A DNA stretch of 39,600 nucleotides from Clostridiaceae bacterium. Its GTDB lineage: Bacteria > Cyanobacteriota > Vampirovibrionia > Gastranaerophilales > Gastranaerophilaceae. The notes beneath the pieces are model-generated. The model had not been told where the DNA came from and made no database searches. It saw only the letters and a list, made by a program, of their open reading frames with translations. The stretch is from assembly GCA_022641775.1 (NCBI GenBank), contig JALCDS010000013.1, forward strand, positions 1-39,600, given 5' to 3'. Both the position numbers and the translations under genes were made by a program. Positions 1 through 11,022 of the stretch are shown here, one piece after another (positions within the stretch are counted from its first letter, which is position 1; each line of letters opens with the position of its first letter).

Positions 1-43
1 TGGTATAGCAAATGGCAACTATCGATAATAATGTTTATATAAA

Positions 44-76
44 AAGGCGAAGCCAAATATCATTTGACTCCGCCTT
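44..76 (-). terminator. Rho-independent terminator after the acyl-CoA synthetase gene
   Basis: Read on the minus strand, a 15-base-pair stem (two G-U pairs) closes a three-base loop and is followed by TTTTTAT. It lies 30 bases past the stop codon of the acyl-CoA synthetase gene. On the plus strand the two G-U pairs become mismatches, so it is better suited to ending the minus-strand transcript. Confidence 0.85.
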
Positions 77-106
77 AATTTATTTTATAAAAGTTTTGCT
101 TCTATA

Positions 107-2275
107 TTAGTGACATCCACAAGAGCAAGTAGCACAGTCACATGATAAAGCTTTTTGAGCTTCTTCCATACGAACTTTGATACGTCCGTCAACTGCGATA
201 CCTTCACCTGTTTTTTCAGAAATTAACAATGGGTTAATATCCAATTCATCAATGAAAGAGAAATCAGAAACTAATTGAGATAATCTCAACAAAGTCTCTT
301 GGATTTGTTCCATTTGAGCAGGTGTTGTACCTCTAGCACCTTGAAGAAGTTTGTAAGCCTTAACTGATTTAATCATATCCATAGCATCAACATCAGTTAA
401 AGGTGCAATTCTGAAAGTTACATCTTTCATAACTTCAATAAATACACCGCCTAAACCAAACATCATCATTGGTCCGTATTGAGGGTCTGTTGCGATACCA
501 CAAACCATTTCACGATTTCCTTTAACCATTTCTTGAATGATTACACCTTCAAGTCCGTCAATCAAACCTTTTTCTGTCAATTTAGAAATCAAGTCTTGGT
601 ATTCACTTCTTAATTGTTCAGCTGATTGAATGTTTACTCTAACACCACCAACATCAGTTTTGTGTGAAGTTGTCTTTGATGTCATTTTCATAACAACCGG
701 ATATCCGATAGAATCTGCAATTGAAACAGCTTCATTTTCGTTTGTAGCAAAACCTGATTTACATACTCTGATACCGTAAGCATCAAGTACATCAATAGAT
801 TCACGAGTTGTTAATTGAGCTCTACCATCTTTGATTGATTGAGAAATAATGCTTGCAGCTTTTGCTTTATCAACTGAGTAAGATGGTAATTTACCTTCAG
901 GTCTTTCCATCCATAATCTTTGTTGGTTAAGTCTGTTAAATCCGTCTGCAGCTTCTTCAGAATACATAAAGAATGGCATATTAACATCCATATTAGACAA
1001 CTTTGTGAAGAATTCACTCTTTGTCATAAATACACCGATAATAGGTTTTTCAGGGTGTTCAGCTTTGATTTCCATCAATGCTTGAGCAACATCAATATCT
1101 TTCAATCCTAAGAATGGAAGATAAATAACTGCAACCATATCAACTGCATCATCTGCCAAAACTGTTTCTAATGTTTGCTTGTAGTGTTCAATTGGAGCAG
1201 AAGCAATCATATCGATTGGGTTTTTAACAGAAGCAGCACTTGGTAAAAAGCTTCTCAATTTATCTTTTGTAGCATCAGAAATTTTTGCCATTTGAAGTCC
1301 GTATTCACAAATAGCATCTGTAGCCATAATTCCAGGACCGCCTGAATTTGTAATAACAGCAACTCTGTCACCACGAGGGATTGGAGATGTTGCAAATACT
1401 TTAGCTGTTGAGAATAAATTCTTCAAAGAATATTCTCTGATAACACCTGATTGTTTTAATAAAGCGTTAGCAGCTTTATCAGCACCGGCAAGTGAACCAG
1501 TGTGAGAAGATGCAGCTGATGCACCTGCTGCACTACGTCCAGCTTTCAATGCTAAAATAGGTTTTTTCTTAGAAATTCTTGTTGCTAATTTTCTAAAGTT
1601 TGATGGATTTTGAATTGATTCCATATAAAGTAACATTTGTTCAACGTCTTCATCATGTTCCCAATATTCCAAAGCAGTTTCTGCGTTAACATCAGCTTGG
1701 TTACCGATTGAAATAAATTGAGCAAAACCTAAGTTTAAGTCTTTCAAAATATTCAAAATGCCACCGCCCAATGCACCTGATTGAGAAACGAAACCAATAT
1801 GTCCACGTTCAGGAAGACTTTCAGCAAAACATCCGTCCATGCTAACTGCCGGCAATGTGTTTACAACACCTAAACAGTTAGGACCAACACATCTCATACC
1901 GTATTCATTTAATTTTTCAACTAATTGAGCTTCAAGAGCTGCACCGTCTTTACCTGTTTCTTTAAAACCAGCTGTAATGATACATATGCCTTTGATACCC
2001 TTTTCGTGACATTGATCAATTGTTGCTAAAACAAATTTTGCATTAACAACGATTAAAGCTAAATCTATATCAGAAGGTACATCCAAAACTGTAGGATATG
2101 CTTGCAATCCTTCAATTATTCCACCCTTTGGGTTTACAGGATAAATATTACCTTTGAATTTGTACTCTTGTAATCTTTTCATGATATCTGAACCGATTGT
2201 GTGTTCTTTTGTAGAAGCACCAATTACGGCAATCGATTTAGGTTTCATAATTTTGTCTAATTGTTCTTTTAACAT
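107..2275 (-). CDS. ADP-forming acyl-CoA synthetase (acetate-CoA ligase type), fused alpha-beta, with Cys-rich tail
   Basis: The 722-residue protein has the layout of fused NDP-forming acyl-CoA synthetases: an N-terminal CoA-binding Rossmann domain (SIAVIGAST near 14-22, GPNCLG near 131-136), succinyl-CoA-ligase-like domains, and a C-terminal ATP-grasp half. His258 in SSHTGSLAG matches the phosphorylated histidine of the family. Such enzymes convert acyl-CoA, ADP and phosphate to acid, CoA and ATP, giving fermenters ATP from acetyl-CoA; the actual substrate cannot be read from sequence. The tail after the ATP-grasp domain is odd: Cys712, 714, 717, 719, 721 and His722 form a CxCxxCxCxCH ending that I do not know from the family. 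An AAGGAAAGG stretch lies about 12 bases before the ATG. The gene is 71 bases downstream of the radical SAM gene and probably shares its promoter. Confidence 0.88.
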   Translation of the reverse strand: MLKEQLDKIMKPKSIAVIGASTKEHTIGSDIMKRLQEYKFKGNIYPVNPKGGIIEGLQAYPTVLDVPSDIDLALIVVNAKFVLATIDQCHEKGIKGICIITAGFKETGKDGAALEAQLVEKLNEYGMRCVGPNCLGVVNTLPAVSMDGCFAESLPERGHIGFVSQSGALGGGILNILKDLNLGFAQFISIGNQADVNAETALEYWEHDEDVEQMLLYMESIQNPSNFRKLATRISKKKPILALKAGRSAAGASAASSHTGSLAGADKAANALLKQSGVIREYSLKNLFSTAKVFATSPIPRGDRVAVITNSGGPGIMATDAICEYGLQMAKISDATKDKLRSFLPSAASVKNPIDMIASAPIEHYKQTLETVLADDAVDMVAVIYLPFLGLKDIDVAQALMEIKAEHPEKPIIGVFMTKSEFFTKLSNMDVNMPFFMYSEEAADGFNRLNQQRLWMERPEGKLPSYSVDKAKAASIISQSIKDGRAQLTTRESIDVLDAYGIRVCKSGFATNENEAVSIADSIGYPVVMKMTSKTTSHKTDVGGVRVNIQSAEQLRSEYQDLISKLTEKGLIDGLEGVIIQEMVKGNREMVCGIATDPQYGPMMMFGLGGVFIEVMKDVTFRIAPLTDVDAMDMIKSVKAYKLLQGARGTTPAQMEQIQETLLRLSQLVSDFSFIDELDINPLLISEKTGEGIAVDGRIKVRMEEAQKALSCDCATCSCGCH

Positions 2276-2346
2276 TTTTACTTTACCTTTCCTTATATTT
2301 TGTCGGGACTTTCACCCAACCCTCTTTCATTTATTTACTATTCTTT

Positions 2347-2976
2347 TTATGAATATCCGTTTTCTATATATTCACGAACTCTGAGTGTTGCACCATTGTC
2401 TTTTGCTATTTTTTTGCACAAATCAATGTCATGATGTTCGCCATTATATCCATCAACAATACTTGCAACAGTTTCGATACCACAATCACTGGAAGCTTTC
2501 ATAAAGTTTAAAACTCCATTATATGCATCATTTAACTTTGGCTGAGATAATCTGTTATACTCTTTTTCATTTTCAGCATTTAAACTTACAGAAATTGTGT
2601 CAATCAAACCTTTTAATTCCGGTACGATATTCCTTTTATAAACAATATTTGCAGTACCGTTTGTGTTAATCCTGATTTTTTTGTCAGAATATTTCTCTTT
2701 TACATATTTTGCAACTTCTTTTAAAATATCTAATTTTAAAGTAGGTTCTCCATATCCACAAAAAACAATATCTTTAACCTCTTTGTGATTTTTAATTTGA
2801 AAATCTAATTGGCTAATAACCTCTGCAGCAGAAAAGTCTTCACTATCCAACCACATCTCTTGACCGCATACATCAGACTTTTCAGAGCGTAAACAAAATA
2901 CGCAATCATTCGTACAACGGTTTGTAAGGTTAATGTAAATTTTTCCATCCAAAAAATATGCTAGCGTGTTTGACAT
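2347..2976 (-). CDS. Small radical SAM protein, TatD-associated type
   Basis: The 209-residue protein carries the radical SAM cluster motif CxxxCxxC (CTNDCVFC, near residues 22-29), the SAM-binding GYGEPT near 74-79 and a shortened TIM-barrel. Its length and the NLTNRCTNDC opening resemble the 'TatD family-associated' radical SAM group, whose reaction is unknown to me. It should bind one 4Fe-4S cluster and cleave SAM. In this genome it is about 24 kb from tatD and instead precedes the acyl-CoA synthetase gene. AAAGGA lies five bases before the ATG. A good promoter sits just upstream. The family assignment is from memory; activating-enzyme-like proteins are the alternative. Confidence 0.78.
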   Translation of the reverse strand: MSNTLAYFLDGKIYINLTNRCTNDCVFCLRSEKSDVCGQEMWLDSEDFSAAEVISQLDFQIKNHKEVKDIVFCGYGEPTLKLDILKEVAKYVKEKYSDKKIRINTNGTANIVYKRNIVPELKGLIDTISVSLNAENEKEYNRLSQPKLNDAYNGVLNFMKASSDCGIETVASIVDGYNGEHHDIDLCKKIAKDNGATLRVREYIENGYS

Positions 2977-3011
2977 GAAAATCCTTTGATATTAGACTAC
3001 TTACAACCTAA

Positions 3012-3040
3012 ATTATCACACACGCAACTTTTTTTTACAA
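3012..3040 (-). promoter_or_regulatory. Sigma-70-type promoter for the radical SAM gene
   Basis: On the minus strand TTGTAA (3040-3035) is separated by 17 bases from GATAAT (3017-3012), which is preceded by TGT, an extended -10 form. Transcription would begin near 3005, leaving a leader of roughly 28 bases before the ATG at 2976. Confidence 0.6.
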
Positions 3041-3096
3041 GTAAAGATTTTATTAAAAGTTTAGGAATTTTTATAACAAAGATAAATGATTAAAAA

Positions 3097-4710
3097 TTAT
3101 TTAGATTTTTTTACATTTTTATCTAAATCTTTTGTTCCAGGGAAAGCATTACTACCAGTTCTCCACTTTGTAAATGCATACTGAATTTTAGGAATTAATG
3201 TTGATAAGAATAATGCGGATACCGCAAATCCTGCGCCGATATTCAAAGCATTCTTTCTCAAATTAGATTTTTCAGCTTTTTTAATTATATCTTCACTCAA
3301 TTCAGTTATATTTTTCTTTTTAGCATTAGAAATCATTTCATCAATAAAGAATTCAACATCTGATTTTACAGTTTCAATCTTCGATTGGTGTATAAATTTG
3401 AATGCATCAAATACATCATCACCCAATGAGATTTTGTACAATTCTTTCAAGAAATCAGGATTATTAATAGCTCCGCCTTTAAATATATCTCTTACCTGAC
3501 TTTCTGTAAGAATAGAAGTATCTTTAATTTTCGGTTGCAATTCAGACATTTTCTGAGCAATAGATGAAATATTTTTATATTCAGAATCGGAAACATTTTG
3601 TTTCAATAATGTATTAAAATCATCTAAAGAAATTCTTCCTTTTTCAATTTTTTTAGTAATACTTTCAGGAACAACCGCCTTGCTATCTCCAAGCAAAGCT
3701 TCCTTCATTTCATCTATAGTTAAATTATTAGATTTATCACTAACAATTGATGTCAAATAATCTGATGTATATTTTGCACCCAGAGAATTCAATCTGGTTT
3801 TTCTACCGTTCTGTTCTGCCTGATTTAACCATCTGTTTAAGTTTGGAGCGTTGAACATATAAAAGTATATTGAACCTAAATCTCTTATTGCAATTTCACA
3901 ACGTTCATCATTATTACGAGCCGAAATAGTTCTACCTGAAACAGTTCCTGCATCAACAGATAATAGTTTAAAGTTTCTGCTATTTTCACATGTATTTGCA
4001 ATATTTAAAAGATGGTGCGGGTTCATTCCAAAAGAAACAGGATTTGGCTTTCTTTTTTCATCTTCTGCTTTTTCATAAAAACCACTCATTAAAGATTGTC
4101 TAGGTTTTGTAAGTGCAGCTGCAGCCATCAATTCTGACTGAGCTCTTTCATCCTGAGTCATTTCAACATTTTTATTATTTAACGGTTGTTTTTTATTTTT
4201 ATGATACCAACGTGTAATCGCTTGGTTTATTTTAGGAACTACAAACCCAATAAATGAGTTAACTACAATTACACCTGCTATTGTCTGTGCAATCTTAAAT
4301 TTTGCAATTTGAGAAGATGTTACATTGTTGCCCAAAGATTTCATTTTAGCCAAGAAATTAGGTAATGGTTTTCTTATATTATCACTTGCAATAGAAAAAG
4401 GCTCTTTAGGTAATTTTAAAGCTTTTCGGCCCAATTTATTGAACAAATAGTTAAATGCAGGAATACCACCCAACCAAAAAACAGCTCCGGAAAATTCTTC
4501 GGTTATACGTTCTCTGGCTTCATCAAAGCCACCACGTTTATAAGCTTGATAAGTTCTACCGGATTCAACGCATGCTTCTAAGGCAATTACAGGTAAATAA
4601 GCATTAGAATCTTCAAAAAGATTAACAACTTTTCTTAAAGATCTGCCTTTTGTGGCTTCCTTAGCCATTTTTGCTATATTTTCACCTGTCGGAACCGTAA
4701 CTTTTAGCAT
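3097..4710 (-). CDS. Unrecognised membrane protein with a duplicated transmembrane signature
   Basis: I do not recognise this 537-residue protein. There is no signal peptide. A hydrophobic segment near 141-160 is followed by PKINQAITRW, and a second near 488-508 is followed by PKIQYAFTKW, so the same membrane-exit sequence occurs twice, separated by a soluble, charged, mostly helical region of more than 300 residues. An N-terminal region (about 37-95) is also moderately hydrophobic. GAAGAAGG precedes the ATG, supporting the start. The gene diverges from another membrane-protein gene (4911-5777); the shared intergenic region suggests linked control. It may be a lineage-specific family of gut Melainabacteria, from memory only. 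Confidence 0.72.
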   Translation of the reverse strand: MLKVTVPTGENIAKMAKEATKGRSLRKVVNLFEDSNAYLPVIALEACVESGRTYQAYKRGGFDEARERITEEFSGAVFWLGGIPAFNYLFNKLGRKALKLPKEPFSIASDNIRKPLPNFLAKMKSLGNNVTSSQIAKFKIAQTIAGVIVVNSFIGFVVPKINQAITRWYHKNKKQPLNNKNVEMTQDERAQSELMAAAALTKPRQSLMSGFYEKAEDEKRKPNPVSFGMNPHHLLNIANTCENSRNFKLLSVDAGTVSGRTISARNNDERCEIAIRDLGSIYFYMFNAPNLNRWLNQAEQNGRKTRLNSLGAKYTSDYLTSIVSDKSNNLTIDEMKEALLGDSKAVVPESITKKIEKGRISLDDFNTLLKQNVSDSEYKNISSIAQKMSELQPKIKDTSILTESQVRDIFKGGAINNPDFLKELYKISLGDDVFDAFKFIHQSKIETVKSDVEFFIDEMISNAKKKNITELSEDIIKKAEKSNLRKNALNIGAGFAVSALFLSTLIPKIQYAFTKWRTGSNAFPGTKDLDKNVKKSK

Positions 4711-4824
4711 TTAACCTTCTTCCACTTTAAATTCTAAAAGATTGTAAAAAAATTTTGTTGCCTATTTTTTTTAAACTTTTAATATTTTGTTACACTATTT
4801 GCCTTCATATTTATATCAATTAAG

Positions 4825-4857
4825 AATTGTTAACATATATTGTTAACACTAACAATT
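4825..4857. promoter_or_regulatory. Operator-like TTGTTAACA direct repeats in a divergent intergenic region
   Basis: TTGTTAACA occurs at 4827-4835 and again at 4840-4848, 13 bases apart; each copy holds the palindrome GTTAAC. The outer ends AATTGTTA and TAACAATT also form an inverted repeat. The site lies between two divergent genes and could bind a dimeric regulator. Because the region is very AT-rich, chance is possible. Confidence 0.35.
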
Positions 4858-4910
4858 TTATTTTGTTTTGGATTTATTATAGAGTGTAGTGGTGAAAGTG
4901 AAATTACAAA

Positions 4911-5777
4911 ATGACAATAAGCATTAATTCAAGCATTAACAACGAAATGTCGCAATTTATTAATAAGAGAGATAAAATGCTGAATTCTAATGCGCGAATT
5001 CAAACCCAACCGCAATTCCAACAGAAACGCGGAAATGACTCACATGTAAAACATGGAGTAGCCATGACTACAGCTATTACAGTATTTGCTGTTTTAGCAG
5101 GAATAGCTAAGCATCAAGGTTTCAAGCTAAATCCAAAAACAATTTTTTCACAAAATCCAAAAGAATGGGCACTTTTTAAATATCAGAATCTGGAAAACAA
5201 GACCGGTAAAAAGGTTGAGACATTAAATCTTGAAGAAAAAGAAATTGTAACAATCGCAGGAAGTTCTATAATAGGCGGACTTATAGGTGGCAGAATTTTT
5301 GATGATAAAAGTCAATTTAAAGCAAAAATAAAAGAATCTGTTAGCCAAATGCTAGGAGATGTTTTAGTTCCGTTAACATTTGTAGCTGTCCCATCCCGCT
5401 GGTATCAAAAGCATGCCGAAAAAGTTTCAAGTTATGCTCCTCAAATAAAAAATCCAAATAACTCTAAGGGAATATTGAAATTTAACAAAGTTTTAAAAGG
5501 ACTTCCTGCAATGGGTATTATGTTAGGAAGTTTATGCGCCGGTATAGTTGTAGGAAACAGAGTTTCAAACTTTATAAATGAAAAAGTTTTCCATAAAAAA
5601 GTAAAACGTAATATAAGAGTAACAGATTTCGCTCCACACTTGGACGATATATGCTTGGCCTCTACATTAATGTCTAACGGTAACATGTTTGGTAAAATAG
5701 TTTCAAGATTCGTTCCGTTTGCACTTATGGTTGCAGGAAATGAAGTCGGAATAGCTAAAGAAGACGACGCCGATTAA
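4911..5777 (+). CDS. Unrecognised multi-pass membrane protein
   Basis: I do not recognise this 288-residue protein. After a polar, Asn/Gln-rich N-terminal stretch of about 45 residues there are hydrophobic segments near 50-66, 112-128 (Gly-rich, GGLIGG), 150-162, 198-216 and a weaker one near 266-280. No signal peptide or catalytic motif is visible. The start ATG has only a weak purine run (GGTGAAAGTG) upstream. It diverges from the 537-residue membrane-protein gene across 200 bases with repeated TTGTTAACA sites, and is followed 52 bases on by an exported-protein gene on the same strand. Confidence 0.68.
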   Translation: MTISINSSINNEMSQFINKRDKMLNSNARIQTQPQFQQKRGNDSHVKHGVAMTTAITVFAVLAGIAKHQGFKLNPKTIFSQNPKEWALFKYQNLENKTGKKVETLNLEEKEIVTIAGSSIIGGLIGGRIFDDKSQFKAKIKESVSQMLGDVLVPLTFVAVPSRWYQKHAEKVSSYAPQIKNPNNSKGILKFNKVLKGLPAMGIMLGSLCAGIVVGNRVSNFINEKVFHKKVKRNIRVTDFAPHLDDICLASTLMSNGNMFGKIVSRFVPFALMVAGNEVGIAKEDDAD

Positions 5778-5829
5778 TTTAATATTTATGCACGATTGAT
5801 TTTTTTATCATTAACATTAAACTAGAATT

Positions 5830-6459
5830 ATGAGAAAATTATTAATTTTAACAGCTTTTTTGTTGTGCTTTAATTTGGCAGTAAATGCCGAGGACAAAGT
5901 TCAGCCGGCAACTCAACCTCCACAACAAGAAACAAGCAAAACATTTATAACTGATACAGAAGATTTGGAACAAATATATAGAGAATCAGAAGTTCCAACT
6001 TTCAAATACGTCCACGATGTTGATCCTGGGGAAAGTTTTGAGACACAACAGTCAACTTGGTCACCATACCCACTTTTGAAATTAGCATCCCCAATTTATT
6101 TCAAAACCGTTATAATTCAACCGGGATATTACCTTTTGACTCCGAGAGAACAAGACGGTGGCTGGTATATGTTATTCAAAGAAGCCGGCAAAGTACGCTA
6201 TATTGTACCTATTTATAAAAAAGAAATGGTTTCAATGGACTTTTACAAAGAAAACATTCCAAAACCTAAGATGACAATTTCACAAAAGATGCATCTGGGA
6301 ATGTTAAATTTTGTAGGAAACCACGTTAAAAGTTCTCAAAGAAAACCAGAAGCACAAAACTATTTGGAAGTAAGCGACCTCAATGACAATTTTGTATCAA
6401 TTGTTTTGTATTGGGGGAATTATAAATATTATATAGTAGTCAGAACAATCCAACTTTAA
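5830..6459 (+). CDS. Exported protein of unknown function
   Basis: The 209-residue protein begins with a typical signal peptide (MRKLLILTAFLLCFNLAVNA, cleavage expected after residue 20), then a Gln/Thr/Pro-rich linker to about residue 40. The rest is a soluble domain rich in Tyr and Lys, including a YYLLTPREQDGGWYMLF stretch near 99-115, and no further membrane helices. I see no known family motif. It is probably periplasmic or surface-exposed. No Shine-Dalgarno sequence is evident before the ATG. Confidence 0.7.
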   Translation: MRKLLILTAFLLCFNLAVNAEDKVQPATQPPQQETSKTFITDTEDLEQIYRESEVPTFKYVHDVDPGESFETQQSTWSPYPLLKLASPIYFKTVIIQPGYYLLTPREQDGGWYMLFKEAGKVRYIVPIYKKEMVSMDFYKENIPKPKMTISQKMHLGMLNFVGNHVKSSQRKPEAQNYLEVSDLNDNFVSIVLYWGNYKYYIVVRTIQL

Positions 6460-6516
6460 TTACTCCACTCAACTTTTTCCATGCTAAAATAACAGGCGAA
6501 AAAGGAGAGTTAACGG

Positions 6517-8124
6517 TTGAAAAGTTTCAATGAAAAATTGATGAATTTTAAGGGGGATTTGTTTGGTGCAACTATAGCTTCCATTATCGCCTTTCCGCAA
6601 GCATTAGCGTTTGGTGTAGCTTCAGGTATGGGAGCAAGCGCAGGTATATGGGGTGCAATCATTTTATCTTTAGTATCAGCTCTCATTGGATGCAATTTGC
6701 CTATTATATCAGGACCTACAGGGCCAACAGCCATAATTATTGCAACCATTGTAGGATTATACTCAGGAAATTTGACCTCTGTAATTACAATTTTAATATT
6801 GGCAGCAATATTTCAAATTATAATTTCTTTAACCCCAATTCCAAGAATGATAAAATATGTACCTTATCCGGTAATTTCAGGATTCCTTACAGGTATCGGA
6901 TTAATTATTATAATTTTGCAAATTGCGCCATTGATGGGTGGTATAACACAAACTTCAACTATTAAAGCCTTGATAAATTATCCTATATTATTTACAAACA
7001 TAAATTATCATGCATTACTTCTCGGAGGAATAACTTTATCGTTATTATTTTTTACACCTAAATCAATTTCAAAAGTTGTACCGGTTCCTCTTGTTGCACT
7101 GATATTGATGAGCGTAACATCATATTATTTTGGATTTAATATTGCAAAAATTTCTGATATAACATTTTCATTGCCAAATTTTCAGCTGCCTGCGGTTGAT
7201 ATAGATTTAATAATGAAAGATATGCCAATAGCTCTGACACTTGCATTTATCGCGACAAGTGAAAGCTTATTAACCGGAATTATAATGGATTCCTTGACCA
7301 AAATAAAACATAATTCTAAAAAACTCGTTCTATCACAAGGGGTAGGAAATCTTGTATGTGCAATGACAGGTTCAATGCTTGGTTCAGCAGCTACTATGAG
7401 AAGCGTTGCCGCAATAAAAGCCGGTGCAAAAAGCAAAATTTCTGCAATACTTTGTGCAACAATATTATTACTTGTATTGTTGAAAGGTGATGCTCTCATT
7501 GCACAAATCCCAATCTGCGTACTTGCCGCAATATTGATAAAAATAGGGTACGATATAATTGATGTAAAAGTTGTAAAAGTCATAAAATATGCACCAAAAG
7601 ATGACTTGTACGTTCTGATTGCAGTTCTTGCATTAACAGTATTTTATAACCTTATTTTTGCACTTGGTATCGGGATAATTCTTGCAGCAATTTTATATGC
7701 CAAAAGAATTGCAGACAATACAAATGTAAAAGCAACTCAATACAATCCAATTGAATACTCCTCTTTTGAAACTGAAATCGAACATAAATCAAATCATAAA
7801 ATAAGAATATTACATATAAACGGTCAGTTTTTCTTTGGTTCAACAACACAAATAGTTTCACACTTTGACGAATTGCTGGAAACTGAGTGGATTATACTTT
7901 CATACAACTCTCATTTTAAATTAGATATGTCGGCAATATTCGCACTGGAAGATATCATTGTAAGATTGAAAGCTCAAAAAATCAAATTAATTTTTGTAGT
8001 CCCTGATGAAAGAGTTTATGAACAGGTAAAATCATTGAAAGTGTTCTCTCAACTAGACAAAGATTCTGTTCTTACAGATGAAAATATGGCTATAAAAATA
8101 GCTATGAGCAAAACAAAAATTTAG
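6517..8124 (+). CDS. SulP-family anion transporter with C-terminal STAS domain
   Basis: The 535-residue protein has about ten or more hydrophobic segments through residue 400, including the SulP hallmark SGPTGPTA near 66-73, followed by a cytoplasmic STAS-like domain (about 425-530). SulP proteins carry sulfate, bicarbonate or dicarboxylates; the substrate here is undetermined. The start is a TTG: AAAGGAGAG lies at 6501-6508, eight bases before it, whereas the next ATG (6541) has no such site. It is followed after 40 bases by the ureohydrolase gene on the same strand. The length is typical of bacterial SulP proteins. Confidence 0.87.
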   Translation: MKSFNEKLMNFKGDLFGATIASIIAFPQALAFGVASGMGASAGIWGAIILSLVSALIGCNLPIISGPTGPTAIIIATIVGLYSGNLTSVITILILAAIFQIIISLTPIPRMIKYVPYPVISGFLTGIGLIIIILQIAPLMGGITQTSTIKALINYPILFTNINYHALLLGGITLSLLFFTPKSISKVVPVPLVALILMSVTSYYFGFNIAKISDITFSLPNFQLPAVDIDLIMKDMPIALTLAFIATSESLLTGIIMDSLTKIKHNSKKLVLSQGVGNLVCAMTGSMLGSAATMRSVAAIKAGAKSKISAILCATILLLVLLKGDALIAQIPICVLAAILIKIGYDIIDVKVVKVIKYAPKDDLYVLIAVLALTVFYNLIFALGIGIILAAILYAKRIADNTNVKATQYNPIEYSSFETEIEHKSNHKIRILHINGQFFFGSTTQIVSHFDELLETEWIILSYNSHFKLDMSAIFALEDIIVRLKAQKIKLIFVVPDERVYEQVKSLKVFSQLDKDSVLTDENMAIKIAMSKTKI

Positions 8125-8164
8125 TTTATGTTTAAGTTATAATCTATAAAAAAGGAATTAAAAC

Positions 8165-9004
8165 ATGTTAAAAGGACCATTTTTAGATAGAAACTGGATG
8201 GCACAAAATCCGGATTATAAAAAATCAAATATTGTAATGCTTGGACTTCCGTTTGACGGAACTGTTTCATACCGCTCAGGTTCACGTTTTGCACCTGAAA
8301 GAATAAGACTTGCGAGCTGGGGATTAGAAGAATATTCACCGATTTTTGATAAAGAACTTGCAGATGTAAACTTTCATGATGCAGGCGATTTGGAATTTCC
8401 ACTCGGCAACACTCAAAAATCATTAGATTTGATAAAAGATAATGTAGAACAAATTTATGCTGACGGGAAAAAAGTTTTTGGAATAGGTGGGGAACATCTT
8501 GTAACCTTACCTGAAATTCAGGCAATTTCAAAGTTTTACAAGGATTTTGGGATAATCCATTTTGACGCTCATACAGATTTAAGAGAAGAATATTTAGGAG
8601 AAAAATCATCTCATGCTGCAGTTATTAGGCATTGTTCAAAAATTGTAGGGGCAAAAAACTTAAAACAAGTTGGAATTCGTTCAGGTATGAAAGATGAATT
8701 TGAATTTATGATGTTGAATAATACTTTATGCCAAAAATATTCAGATTTGGACGAATTAAAAGGCAAAAAAGTTTTTGTAACTGTTGATTTGGATGTGTTA
8801 GATACTTCAATAATGCCGGGAACTGGGACTCCTGAAGCCGGCGGAATGACGTTCAAAGAACTTGACGGCTGGTTTGAATATCTAAAAGACTTTGATATAA
8901 TCGGAGCAGATGTAGTTGAACTTTCACCTGATTATGATTCATCGGGAGCTTCAACTGCAGTGGCTACAAAAGTTATACGAGAACTTTTGATGGCAATGGG
9001 GTAA
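8165..9004 (+). CDS. speB: Agmatinase-type ureohydrolase
   Basis: The 279-residue protein belongs to the arginase/agmatinase fold. All binuclear manganese ligands are present: His111 in GGEH, Asp134/His136/Asp138 in FDAHTD, and Asp208/Asp210 in TVDLDVLD. The length and overall motifs fit agmatinase (agmatine to putrescine and urea), but guanidinobutyrase or related amidinohydrolases cannot be excluded; no arginine decarboxylase or spermidine synthase gene is in the window. AAGGAATTAAAACATG gives a good ribosome site, and a TATAAT hexamer at 8138-8143 may be a -10 box. ligA starts 14 bases after its stop. Confidence 0.8.
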   Translation: MLKGPFLDRNWMAQNPDYKKSNIVMLGLPFDGTVSYRSGSRFAPERIRLASWGLEEYSPIFDKELADVNFHDAGDLEFPLGNTQKSLDLIKDNVEQIYADGKKVFGIGGEHLVTLPEIQAISKFYKDFGIIHFDAHTDLREEYLGEKSSHAAVIRHCSKIVGAKNLKQVGIRSGMKDEFEFMMLNNTLCQKYSDLDELKGKKVFVTVDLDVLDTSIMPGTGTPEAGGMTFKELDGWFEYLKDFDIIGADVVELSPDYDSSGASTAVATKVIRELLMAMG

Positions 9005-9012
9005 ACATTTAA

Positions 9013-11001
<1,989 letters not shown>

Positions 11002-11022
11002 GAAATCAAGAAGGTTCAAAAA

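Noticed and set aside
2305-2325. GTTGGG...TCCCGAC stem between the radical SAM and acyl-CoA synthetase genes, as a terminator
   Set aside because: On the transcribed strand it is followed by an A-rich run rather than T's, so it is not a good terminator; the two genes are probably cotranscribed.
6510-6965. Frames opposite or shifted within the SulP gene
   Set aside because: They overlap a full-length, well-supported transporter gene and have no independent signals.
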